This document shows, piece by piece, positions 32,010 through 42,700 of a stretch of DNA of 64,000 nt (its first letter is position 1; every line of letters starts with the position of its first letter). The translations under genes and the position numbers were made by a program. The DNA comes from Acholoe squamosa. Taxonomy: Eukaryota > Annelida > Polychaeta > Phyllodocida > Polynoidae. Below the pieces are notes generated by a model. That model was not told the origin of the DNA and searched no databases. It saw only the letters and a list, made by a program, of their open reading frames with translations. The stretch covers positions 54,189,777-54,253,776 of the forward strand of contig OX439050.1 in assembly GCA_949317995.1 (NCBI GenBank). Direction: 5' to 3'.

Positions 32010-32945
32010 GTACCTTCCTTTTGAGGTTCACACACACAGTTACACACAGAGTCCTTATGAGGTACACACCAGGGTAATTAACCTGTATAGAATGAGACTG
32101 ATACTGCGTATAACAGAAGGGGAAACTATATAGCTTCATCTACAGAAATATTATTTGACTCTGTGTTAACCAGAGCAAGTTATTATCTGCTACATTCTGT
32201 ACTAGGTCGTAGTTAAGTACATGACGGGAGTATGTTTACTGCACCACTATATTGACCTGGCTATTCATTTTTTTACTTTCAGTATCTCAACATTTATATA
32301 ATGATTATCAAGCCTTTACTCAGAAAAGGGAAGAAAAAGACACAAATAAGCCTTTCACTTTAGTGGCCACACATACTAAATTCAGAGTGATTAACATGCT
32401 GTGGCTTTTCAAAGAAGGGTTATGCCTGTTTAAGTACTGTGCCTGTGCCCTAGAGCAGGACATACTATTATTTCAGAGTTGTCTATTCAAGACTACAACA
32501 TAGTGTGACTTTTTTAACTGGAGAACCCTGTGGGGTACATGTAGCTAAAAAGCAGCCAATATTAGTGGCCACTTTTTATTTTGACATATTAGGGCTTAGA
32601 TGTTAGCCTTTATGAGGTACACACAGTACACAGAGTATTCTTATGAGGTACACACACAATTACATTGTGTCTTTATGAGGTACACACACAAACACAGTTA
32701 CTGAATGAGTCCTTATGAGGTACTCTGATGTTACCCTTGTCGGGTACACAGACACAGTTACACAGTGGGTCCTTATGGGGTACTCTGAGGTTAGCCTTAT
32801 CAGGTACACAGACACAGGTACACACCATAGTAATTAACCTGTATAGAATGAGACTTGATCTACTGCGTATAACAGAAGGGAAAACTCTATAGATTCATCT
32901 ACAGAAATATTATTTGACTCTGTGTTAATCAGAGCGAGTTATTAT
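32010..32945. repeat. GAGGTACACAC minisatellite and duplicated block
   Basis: An irregular array of about 25-45 bp units contains TTATGAGGTACACACAGTTACAC variants. A roughly 130-bp block (GTAATTAACCTGTATAGAATG through ATTTGACTCTGTGTTAA) occurs at 32074-32170 and again at 32830-32930. Part of the array plus flank (32462-32800) recurs at 34237-34695. This is non-coding. Confidence 0.7.
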
Positions 32946-32946
32946 G

Positions 32947-34231
32947 TGGGTCAATCCACTGAAAGTGGGCACTTGTCCATGGTAGAGGGTCATTTTTAAA
33001 AACTAAGAATTAGATCATGAAACTTAATTGTATTGATAGCCCTATATCTTAGCACTTAGGAAAGGTTCATTCAAGTCACTAACTCCCAAGCAGTCAGTTT
33101 TTATTGCAAATATTCAGAATTATGAAAATGAAATGGGCGTGAGCAAAATGAATTCTTCTCTACATCACAGAAATATTTGTCAGAACTACATGATTTTCAG
33201 ATAGGATATTTGACAAGAGGTCCCAAAGACACACTATGAGGAAAATAGGAAAAAAAGATGGATATTGACAATACATATGGAAATAATATGAATGTAATGG
33301 GCGTGAGCGTAACGGGCGTGAGCAAAACAACTTTCCCAGCAACATAAGCTCACCCAAAATTAATCTAGGCAATAAAAATAATTTAGGAATACTTATAGGA
33401 TGCATTTGGAGTGCATTGAGCTTGCCAACATGCTTGCAGTGAATTTTACTCACGCCCATTACACTCACGCCCATTACACTCATGCCTATTACATCTGTAA
33501 GTTAACCCCTCTTTTTGGCATAACCAAGACATGTAAAGACTCCAGTATTTTTTTAAAATGACTTTTTAACAAAAGATCTTCAAGTTAGGCTGGTTGAAAG
33601 AAAGAAAACTTTGATAATATTTGTCCTGGACGTAGAAATTTGAATGTAATGGGCGTGAGCAAAATGGACTTGAAAATACTTGAATATGTACCGCACAGTC
33701 ATGCCTGCAAGTAGACCCGAAGTTTCTGTACCAGAAAATCCCCTATGACGACCCTAATCTTGGTGGGGAATAAGAAGATTGAGGGTAGTGTTTTAGTAGG
33801 CTTACCAGTGTACTTTTATTTTGCTCACGCCCATTACAGCACCTGTATTTGGTTATAGAAATGAACAGGGGAAAAGAATGCCAACCAGAGCACCTCCAAA
33901 CAACATGAACATGTTAGATAGGAACCCCCACTAAGGAATAGATGAAATTATATTGGTCTGTTGCTGTTTGGCTTGATGGTATAGACCCTGGGATGAGGTG
34001 GAAATTGAAAAAAAAAGACAAATATTTGGCCATTTTTGAACTTTGGGCCACCATATCTCAAAAAATAGCAAGCCGACATATGTAAACTTGCCCTTCTTTT
34101 GAAGCCCAAGGTGTTTTCTTTCAAATGAAACCAGAAATATGAAGAATGGTTACTTACTTTTTATTTTACAGCCCTTGTATCAAAAAAAAAAAAAAAAAGA
34201 CCCCGGTGACCACTTTCCGTGGATTGACCCA
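32947..34231. mobile_element. non-autonomous DNA transposon, 1,285 bp, 20-bp TIRs
   Basis: The terminal inverted repeat is TGGGTCAATCCAC[T/G]GAAAGTGG at 32947 and, inverted, at 34231. A related stretch without the insert runs at 32150-32180 (GAGCAAGTTATTATCTGCTACAT), matching the left flank GAGCGAGTTATTATG and right flank TCTGTTACAT; this supports insertion. No transposase ORF is present. Eight copies of a GGGCGTGAGC-like motif lie inside in both orientations. The superfamily is not assignable. Confidence 0.65.
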
Positions 34232-34234
34232 TCT

Positions 34235-34700
34235 GTTACATACTATTATTTCAGAGTTGTCTATTTAAGACTACAACATAGTGTGACTTTTTTAACTGGA
34301 GAACCCTGTGGGGTACATGTAGCTAAAAAGCAGCCGATATTAGTGGAAACTTTTTATTTTTACATATTAGTGGCTGATTATACTGACCAGTAGTGGGTCG
34401 CTCCTAACAATTATCCTAGTCATACGGGTGGTCAGCTACAGAATAATGCTGTGCAGTGTCCCCTAGATGTTAGCCTTATGAGGTACACACAGTTACACAG
34501 AGTGTTCTTATAAGGTACACACATAATTACACTATGTCTTTATGAGGTACACACACACACACACAGTTACTGAATGAGTCCTTATGAGGTACTCTGATGT
34601 TAGCCTTGTCAGGTACACAGGCATAGTTACACAGTGGATCCTTATGGGGTGCTCTGATGTTAGCCTTGTCAGGTACACAGACACAGTTACACTGTACCCG
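34235..34700. repeat. second copy of the 32462-32800 block
   Basis: TACTATTATTTCAGAGTTGTCTA and the following 130 bp match 32466-32590 with few differences, followed by the same GAGGTACACAC array. The pair flanks the 32947-34231 transposon. Confidence 0.75.
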
Positions 34701-34959
34701 ACCCCTGTGACTATATAATAGTCTGGTTGGAAGCTGGAGGGGCAGAATCCTGTACCTAAGAACTAAGTCCTCCCTGACTCCGATAGCTTACCTGGTAGTC
34801 ACATAAATAGAATCATAACATATACAACCCACTCGGAATACCTTTGGTTTCATGTAACTAGAATATCGAATAAATCTTGTTGCCTTCAGAATCAGATATC
34901 CTTGTATTTGTGTTCCTTTCTGAATAGAGATAGCCAAAAGTCAAATACGACCATTACAA

Positions 34960-36035
34960 ATATCCGTAGGGCCTCACGGGACTGATGCCCCTAGGGCATC
35001 TATGGTAAGGTTGATGCCCGGGACTTGTTATCCATAGAGGGTCCTGGGCCCTTATCATGGATGCCCTGGGCATTTTCTGATTTCTGAGAAATAAATGCTC
35101 TTACATATATAAGAGTGTTGGAAAATGCCCCGGGGGAATCACACACACCAGCAATGCCCCCGGGGCATATCCTTTACTTCTATATAAACTACAAACTGCA
35201 TCGTTACCATGGATGCTTTAAAGGCATTGACCAACCTCCTAAACTGATCAATGCGCCATGCCTCACTCGTTGAAACCTTTGGTAATTAGAAGGTGGAATG
35301 ACCTGAAGGCCTCATCTACTACCATTGAATGTCAAAAAGCATTTAAATTAAAAATCATTACTGATTATCTGACCTGCTTCATGTAAGGGACCTCTCTTCT
35401 TCCCTTTATACTTAAGGGACTTAATCACTATGATGTTGTAACTATTTTTCATCTCATCTCATTTATAGGGAACCATAGACATTTGTAAGCTGCAGTTGGT
35501 TGTAACTTAACCATGGAATATTTTTTCTGCTATACTGATGTAAATGCTAAGATAATCATTATGTGAAATATAGGGGTACTAATGTAAGTAGGGCAACATG
35601 ACGATGTTAGGTTTAATACATATCACTTAATCTTTTGTTATATGTATTTTAGACCCAATAAAAACTCTCTAAAACTCTCTAACTTGTAGGTGATGAAATC
35701 TGAAGGTAAATGATGGAGCCTGAAGCCATACGTCTCGGGCCATCTTAGGGATGCTGCAGAACTCTTTATTGTGCATGCATGAATCACATTTTCCCGTGGT
35801 TATAGTATTGGCAGTATTTGCAGCAAGAGTGCAACATCCAACAGTAGGACTATTAATGTATACCCTGGGGGCATTGTCGTTACTGTGAATGCAATTGGGG
35901 CTTTGTCTAAACCTCTATATAGAGGGGTGAGTAGACAATGCCCTTAGGGCATCCATGGTAAGCACGATGCCCCTGGGCCATAGATTGACAGTCCCATACA
36001 TTTAGGAAGTTTGTCGATGCCCTGAGGGCATCTAT
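34960..36035. repeat. scattered GATGCCC...GGGCATC palindromic motifs
   Basis: GATGCCCCTAGGGCATCTATGG-like motifs occur repeatedly at about 34988-35075, 35140-35175 and 35930-36035, mixed with plain AT-rich DNA. They look like degenerate palindromic repeats. No ORF is present. Confidence 0.5.
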
Positions 36036-36044
36036 AGTGTAATT

Positions 36045-37620
36045 TGATCTATTTCAAACATTCTGTTATCAATTCCACTTACATCTTTCCTTAATGTATC
36101 TGTTATGGCCTAGAATCAGGAAAGTTGCTGAAATGGGATACCCAAGGCAACCATCACCAAAAAGATTTTGCAGATATATATTTATGCATTCTATATTCTT
36201 TTTTAACTCTTCTTCTACCAATTTATTTTTGGCTAAAAATCAGCCTCTAGGAGAAGTCATTATCTTTCAAATACTGTTTGAATTGTATTGATATTCCTAC
36301 TAGAAGCTAAGTAATGAGTATCCAAGGTAAGCATATGGACAAAAATGATTGGAATCCTAATTGTTTGTATCTCCTCTGATAAGGGAGATATGATGGGAAT
36401 AATATAGCATACCTCTCCTGCAAAATGATGATTTCATAAACCTTCAAATGATGATATATTAGGACTCCCTCTATCAATTGACATGAATTAAAGGCACATG
36501 GTAGATATTGTTGAATATTTTTAGAATTTTTAAATTACATGGTCACATGATACCTGTTCCATTTGGTTACCATGACAACCAAATCTATGAAAAGTTGTTT
36601 TTTTTTTAGTATATCTGTTGCCATGGTAACCAATAACTTGGTCAGAAATCCACCAAAATCCACTAAAATCGTTCGTATTATCTTTTTCTTCATGAAAAAA
36701 ATGAAATTATTTTACCTTTTTCATAATTTTTTGCCATAAATACTAATTAAAATCAGCCCAAACTTTTCTCGATTCTCAACCATCTTTAGAAGTTCATGAT
36801 ATCTCAGCAAAGAGGAGTCGAGACTATTGGTTTAAAATACATAGGGCAATCCCTGAGAAAATGGTGAGATTCCACCCATATCTGAGGGTGAGACAGGGTG
36901 CCAAAAATCGGCGATTTACTCGCAAAAATGCACGTCCGGTAAAAGAGGAGTAAAGGGGGGCACAGAGAGAAACATGTGCTAGATGATCTATTTTAAATAT
37001 TCTGTTATCAATTCCACTTACATCTATCCTTAATGTATCTGTTATGGCCTAGAATCAGGAAAGTTGCTGAAAGGGGGTAATCGCTTCCTAAGGGCAGCCA
37101 CCACTTAAAAGATTTTGCAGAGATATTACTGCATTTTTGAACTTAATTGAAAGGGTGCACAGAAATAGACATACATGTGCAGTATGATCTATTTTAAACA
37201 CTTTGTTATCAATTCTATTCACATCTATCCCTCATATATCTATTATGGGCCACAATGAGGAAAGTTGATGAAATAGGGTAATCACTACCTAAGGGCAACT
37301 ACCATCACAATTTTTGCAGATATATCTATGCATTCTTTATTCTATTTCAAAGGGGGCACACAGATAAACATGTGCAATTTGATCTATTTAAAACATTCTG
37401 TTATCAATTCCACTGATATCTATCTTTAATGTATCTGTTATGGCCTAGAATCAGGAAAGTTGATGAAATGGGGTAATCGCTACCTAAGGGCGACCACCAT
37501 CACAAAGAATTTGAAGATATATTGAAGCATTTTAGATTCCATTTTAAAGGGGGCACAGAGAAACATGTGCAAGATGGTCTATTTCAAACATTCTCTGGTC
37601 AATTCCAGTTAAATTTGTGT
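36045..37620. repeat. interrupted array of about 190-bp repeats
   Basis: The marker ATTCTGTTATCAATTCCACTT or variants occurs at about 36061, 37002, 37199, 37393 and (degenerate) 37583. The last four are 190-197 bp apart. Each unit also has TTAATGTATCTGTTATGGCC, GGAAAGTTG and GGCACAGAGA-like blocks. The first unit is separated from the rest by about 650 bp of unrelated DNA (36300-36950). Confidence 0.7.
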
Positions 37621-38369
37621 GCATTACTACAAAATGTTGAGACCTTGTTATGGAATTGGGTTTTTGAGACCCATTCAGAGGTCTTCGCTACCTGAGATGA
37701 ATAATGCAAAAATAGTTGTAATTTGGATTATTTCCTCAAACACATTCATAGAAATGATAGCAAATGGGCCTAACAATGCATGTCATCTGTTTTCTCTGTC
37801 TCTGTGGTAAGTAAAGGGGATAGAAAAATGAAAAAGTATTTTTGAGTTTTCATTCGGTCATCGGTATGACATACCTTATAGATATAATAGGATTTGTCTT
37901 AATTTTCTGAGGAAGTTTTTAAACCTAGATTTTAAATGGAGAGCGAGGAAAGGTATTTGGAGTGTCACTTATCATGCCCTATGCTTGGTAAAGTGTGATG
38001 TGAATAAAATCTTGATTGCATTTATATGTGTAACTATGGCCAGGTAGCGAATACCCCATTTCACCACATTTAAATCTGCAAAATTGGTTTGATATATTCA
38101 TTCCTCAGTAAAGCCATTTTGCATATCTATAGTGTAAATGTGACGGTAGATGTTGCCCAAATCATCTGAATGATACATAAAAACAATGCTGAGAAAGGTG
38201 ATAACAATGTCCCCAGGTAGCAAAAATGGGGTCCTAGCACCATGTATGTGGTGGTGGTGGTGGTGGTGATGGTGAAGATGACGATGGTGGTGCTACTACC
38301 TCCTTCACCACTCTACAGACTGTCAACTTTGAGAACCCAACAACTGTTACATCATCATTATATCCCTCC

Positions 38370-38778
38370 ATGGTAATGGATGTGGATGATTTTCTGTTGA
38401 CAGAGTACACTGCTGAAGCTGCCGAAGATTATATGGACCCGTCTGAATGGTTTAATCTTTCTGATATAGGTACCATTACTGGTGGGGATGATGGTACTAC
38501 TGGTGCTCATGCTAATGAGGACTTTTATAATGATGCATACGAATGGTTGAAAGCTGCTGAAGCTGCTACTGCTTATGACGGTAATGATGGTGCTGCTGCT
38601 GCTGGTGATGACGGTAATGATGGTGCTACTGCTGCTACTACTGCTTCTGCTGCTACTGCTGGTAGTGATGGTGCTACTGCTGGTAGTGATGGTCCTGATG
38701 CTGCTGCTGCTGCTGGTACTGATGGTGCTGATGGTGCTGATGTTGGTGCTGGTGCTGATGGTGCTGATGCTACTACTA

Positions 38779-38838
<60 letters not shown>

Positions 38839-38957
38839 ACGAATACACACCCCTTGTTACACCTGAACGAACAGACATCGCATCCACTAAAATAGGTAAA
38901 CTCACCGACTATCAAGCCAGTTTCATTAGTTTCTTGGGTCGCCACTACTGCTTGTAG
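38370..38957 (+). CDS. Asp/Gly/Ala/Thr-rich ORF built from trinucleotide repeats
   Basis: The 195-codon ORF has a non-repetitive acidic start (MVMDVDDFLL, DYMDPSEWF), a middle of GGT/GAT/GCT/ACT codons giving Gly-Asp-Ala repeats, a run of Thr and a run of about 14 Ala, then an ordinary C-terminal end. The frame is open upstream to 38238, so the true start could be earlier or in another exon. It lies near the right end of the candidate Polinton-like element, pointing outward, with AATAAA downstream at 39677. It may be a real accessory gene with an expanded repeat or a translated microsatellite. Mirror ORFs on the other strand and frames are by-products of the repeats. Confidence 0.4.
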
Positions 38958-39702
38958 GGTTGTACAAGATCGTCGTAGGTTGTTCTAACATTCAAGGTAG
39001 TGCTACTGCCTTACCTACTTATATATTTTTTAAGGAGGAAAAATGTGTACTTGCGACCTGTCTTACACATGGGAAATAATCGTTGCAACAGATGTGTTGT
39101 TTTTTAAAGTGTTGTTGTTATAACAACATGTATGTAAAGGTCTCGTTTCTAGTCAGTCATTCGATTCGTTGAAAGAGTGTTTTAATGATGTTTTCTGGAA
39201 AGGTACCGATGTCTTCGCAGATAGATGTATAGGAGCATATCATTTTCACAATCAGGAAACCTATCCTCTCATCAAAAGACGTTATACATTAGAATCTACC
39301 GATGCTTTCATATTTCTTCTCGAGAAAAACTCAGACCTTGGATGACACCTGTGTTGTCATGACTCTGAGAAAATATTCAACACTTTCTGTCAAGAGTGTT
39401 TAGATTGTGTGCTCTGTAGCGAGTTTCATTTTTGAAAATATACAGAACGCTCTGCTAAGAAGTGTCATGTCCGCACAAAGTGAATGGAATACTTGGTATT
39501 ATACTTCAGCAGATTTCTATTGTAATTTAGATTAATTGTGGGCATGAAGAATGACTTACACCATTCCTACATTTCGAAAGAATCCTCACATGAAAACTGT
39601 ATACAAAGATTACACTATGTACAGTCTGAATTATGATTGAAAATCAATGTATATACTTGTAAATATATTTTATCAAATAAAAATTGAAAAAAATGATTTT
39701 TG
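38958..39702. other. non-coding stretch before the right inverted repeat
   Basis: There is no intact ORF. An AATAAA at 39677 may end a plus-strand transcript. A short Cys-rich reading near 39350-39410 (CQECLDCVLC) has stops on both sides and is not convincing. Confidence 0.4.
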
Positions 39703-39915
39703 GTATATCTCATTTGCATAATTAACCCCACCCACATGACCACCTGACCACCCACTAATCCCCTAATTAGGTCATGTTACCAAGGTTACCCAGAATTCTG
39801 GTCTCTGATTGGCTGAGAGGTGGTCATGTGACCCCCTAAGTAGGTCACATTACCATGGTTACCAGAATACTGGCCTCTGAATGGCTGAGCGGTTGCTAAT
39901 CCCCTAAGTAGATAG
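39703..39915 (-). repeat. right long inverted repeat
   Basis: This is the inverted counterpart of 30411-30659, with two subrepeats (GGTCTCTGATTGGCTGAG, GGCCTCTGAATGGCTGAG) and the same inner end CATTTGCATAATTAACCCC. It is shorter than the left repeat, which has extra outer subunits. Confidence 0.75.
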
Positions 39916-41700
39916 GTGTTTATAGGTATAGACCATTTTCTAGAATAATTTTAGCCATGATGTACTTCAGTGTTACTATTACCAGTAATTTCAGGTGACA
40001 ATAGCATGACTGATAACATGGTTATATCGAGTATTTGAACGATTTCCGGTGCCCAAACTGGATAATATGAGTTCAACTATAACACGATAGAAGCATTCCA
40101 AAATGTAACAGAATGTGGGAAAGCGTAACATTACAGGGATTTAGTGTTATTTATGGCCACTAGGTGGCTCAGCCAGTGTTGAACATGTATGACATCATAC
40201 ATTGTCAGGTAACTTTCTCCCATTTCTCCTTGTCGAATTCTGATGATCCATATACCAAAGTGATCACTGAGACCTCCCCATTTCATTTGAACAGATGTGT
40301 TTAATGAGCTCATTAGATATTCATCTTGGTCAACTAAAGACTCAAATCAGATAGATACACCTTATTACAACTTCTGCCAAGATAATCTAGGATTTGGACA
40401 TGATGGCATCAGCTGGGCATGCTTATTTGTATTATAAAAGCGGCATATCACCATTATTATTAAGGGTCTTTGATTGTCCAAACATGTCAGGAAGACCTAC
40501 ACAAAGTGTTTTGATAGTTTGCAGTTAAATATCCTCTTGCTTTATTTGGTTGTGCCACCTAGGGGTTGTGAATAGCAATATATTCCCCATAACCTTTTCC
40601 CACGTTGTGTCACAAATGACAGTTGGAGCAGACCTACCTTGCCACCGAATTTCAGGAAATATAATATTATTTACTCCTTTTTCCAAGTTTTTAAATCAAA
40701 TCTGACGAAATCTTTTGTACAGGACATCTTATACATATGGCTAGAGAATATAAAGATATGGCTAGAGAATATAAAGGTAAATACTTAGAATTAATTGAGA
40801 GAACCATGGTATAAAAGCAATATGCGATTTTCCAGGCTTTCAAACATGACTTTTAGGTACTGATAGAAGCACGAGCCAGAGGTGAGTGGTTGTATCATGT
40901 AGCTAACACTCACAATTCAAATACATAAACATCATATATAACATTCATAGTAAAGAAGTCTTAAATGTTCAAACCACATCCAAATAACTTTAGAACTCAA
41001 GCTTTCATGATTTTGAACAATTTGTCAATAATATTATTGTTGAACTGGAACAACTCAAATCACAAACTACCTCTATTCTGATGGCAGTAGATGTCAGTCA
41101 ACAAATATCCATATCTAATTGCCTTTATATCATCACTTCAGCCGGCAATGAGAGTAGGTCTCATTAAAGTGCGTCCTTGGTTCTTTAACCTTGTCCTTCA
41201 AATAGCTTTGATCTTGACTTGGTCAGTGTTTATCATTACTGATGACAGCATCAAGGCCAGAGCCACAAAAGCAGCATTGTCTTCAGTTTGTCTGGAAATG
41301 AGGCAGGCTGTAAAGTTTCAAGGTTATCCATATTCTCCATTTTCATCATTTGTTTGAAACATGCAAATAATAGGACCCTCTGTCATTGAACAGAGGTTTC
41401 TGAGCTTCAGATTGTTTCAGCTAAATAAATAATGTTTGGAAATTGATTCAAAGAATGATACAACTGTGTCATTACACTGGCTGTTAATAGGAATAGATGG
41501 GAACAATTAAACCAGTGTGAACTATGTTGAGATATATCTGTTCAAAAACCCTAATCTCGGCATGATATGAGCTATGACACAATTTGTAAATTGTGGAAGT
41601 CTCAGCATATCATCTATTATACCACGATTTCTGGGTTACACAGTGCTTTTTGGTGGCTATTCCCATCCACATATCTGTCGATATTGCACACCCTGTCGGC
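39916..41700. other. non-coding stretch
   Basis: No supported gene. It includes the dispersed repeat at 41275-41425 (related to 22190-22440) and a 20-bp direct duplication GGCTAGAGAATATAAAG at 40740 and 40761. Confidence 0.45.
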
Positions 41701-41715
41701 TGTAACATCAATTTT

Positions 41716-41786
41716 GTAAGGTGTGCGGTTATCCATGGATAACAGGCACCCGGTGCCGTTATCCATGGATAACCAGCACACCTTAC
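41716..41786. repeat. 71-bp palindrome containing two TTATCCATGGATAA cores
   Basis: GTAAGGTGTGCGGTTATCC opens the first arm; the second arm is its near-complement ending CAGCACACCTTAC. Each arm contains the self-complementary TTATCCATGGATAA. It is likely the end of a foldback element or a cruciform-prone repeat. Confidence 0.7.
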
Positions 41787-41834
41787 ATGTCCTTCCATGT
41801 CATATGTTACATGTTAAAACCCACGAAATACTCC

Positions 41835-41912
41835 AGGCCAGGGTAGGGATCGAACCTGCAGTCTGACATCCCAAATCCAACTCCCTATGCACTGCGCCAC
41901 ATGGACTGACGA
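41835..41912 (-). repeat. tRNA-like SINE head
   Basis: On the minus strand the sequence has box A-like TGGCGCAGTGCATAGG and box B GGTTCGATCCC with normal spacing, the pattern of a tRNA-derived SINE head or tRNA pseudogene. The flanking acceptor does not pair well, so a functional tRNA is unlikely. Downstream (lower coordinates) is the 41716-41786 palindrome, which could be part of the same repeat. Confidence 0.5.
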
Positions 41913-41954
41913 GAAACGCTTGGTTCAAACCACGTCTGGATATGATACAAAGCC

Positions 41955-42105
41955 GTGTGCGCTGTCGCTGTCCGCTGCCGGGCGACGAGGTGTATTCTAC
42001 ACAAATATAACAGCGAGACGCATCTTTTTTCACCCTGTGCGCTGTCGCTATCCGCTGCCGGGCGAGGAGGTGTATTCTACACAAACATAACAGCGAGACG
42101 CAGTG
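41955..42105. repeat. 80-bp tandem duplication
   Basis: GTGCGCTGTCGCT, CCGCTGCCGGGCGA and TATAACAGCGAGACGCA occur at 41957 and again 80 bp later, with few differences. Two copies. Confidence 0.85.
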
Positions 42106-42193
42106 AATGGAGGAGACGCGGAATATTTTTTGTTTTCAACTTGAATTTATTGGTATTCTATTGATTATTTATTGGTTTCATGGTATAAAATAA

Positions 42194-42313
42194 GTAGTCA
42201 ATGGATAATTCATGACTCGTGTGTGTTAGCAAAGGCTAATAACACTCGGCCTACGGCCTCATGTCATTATCCTTCACTAACACACACTCGTCATGAATTA
42301 TCCATTGGTTACT
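42194..42313. mobile_element. foldback element (about 120 bp)
   Basis: The near-perfect inverted arms are AATGGATAATTCATGAC and TGTGTGTTAG with CGGCC at the centre (CGGCCTACGGCC). A related copy lies at 50360-50460, where one arm is truncated. It has no coding capacity and is MITE-like. Confidence 0.7.
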
Positions 42314-42700
42314 TGTTCAATAATTGGGACCTACCAGGTTGTTCCTTTTATATTGGTTGATGATATTTATAATTTCTAAACCATCACACAAAAAGGTATG
42401 CTACCCGGCTCCATAAATCAGATGTCCAGAACACCAAAGGCCTACAGATTGTAGTGCTAATACAAGTCTACAGACTTACTCAGTGGACTGAGCACAGCAT
42501 TACACGCAGGATATTTGAAAAGCATCCACAGTCCCTGCACTACTCATATTCCTACAACTAGCGATGTTTACCTTCAAAGCAAAGAGGCCACCAACATCAC
42601 AGTTCTCTAGGAATCATAAGAATAACAATATGGCTTCTCATACAATGAGATGGGTCCAGCTCTCTTACATTAGGAGGTAACATGTTTGTTTGCACCATCA

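Larger units (their letters stand above)
30286..39915. mobile_element. candidate Polinton/Maverick-derived element, about 9.6 kb
   Basis: Long inverted repeats bound the region: 30286-30660 on the left and 39703-39915 on the right, inverted. Both have inner ends GGGGTGGGGCTAATTATGCAAAT / ATTTGCATAATTAACCCCACCC. Near the left end, on the minus strand, are a capsid-like ORF and an adenain-type cysteine protease, a gene pair typical of Polintons. The right part has an Asp/Ala-rich ORF on the plus strand. Polymerase, retroviral-type integrase and ATPase genes are absent, and much of the interior is repeats and another inserted element. It is either a decayed or a non-autonomous derivative. Exact ends and a target duplication could not be fixed. 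Confidence 0.55.

Noticed and set aside
32010-32830. CRISPR-like array
   Set aside because: The GAGGTACACAC units are irregular in length, lack unique spacers and sit in an animal-type genome; it is a minisatellite.
38358-38945. Long Ser-rich, Ala-rich and Leu/Val-rich ORFs overlapping the trinucleotide repeats
   Set aside because: They are alternate frames of GCT/GGT/ACT repeats; only the plus-strand frame with non-repetitive ends is plausible.
40740-40780. Short direct duplication GGCTAGAGAATATAAAG as a target-site duplication
   Set aside because: The two copies are adjacent with nothing inserted between them; it is a simple slippage duplication.
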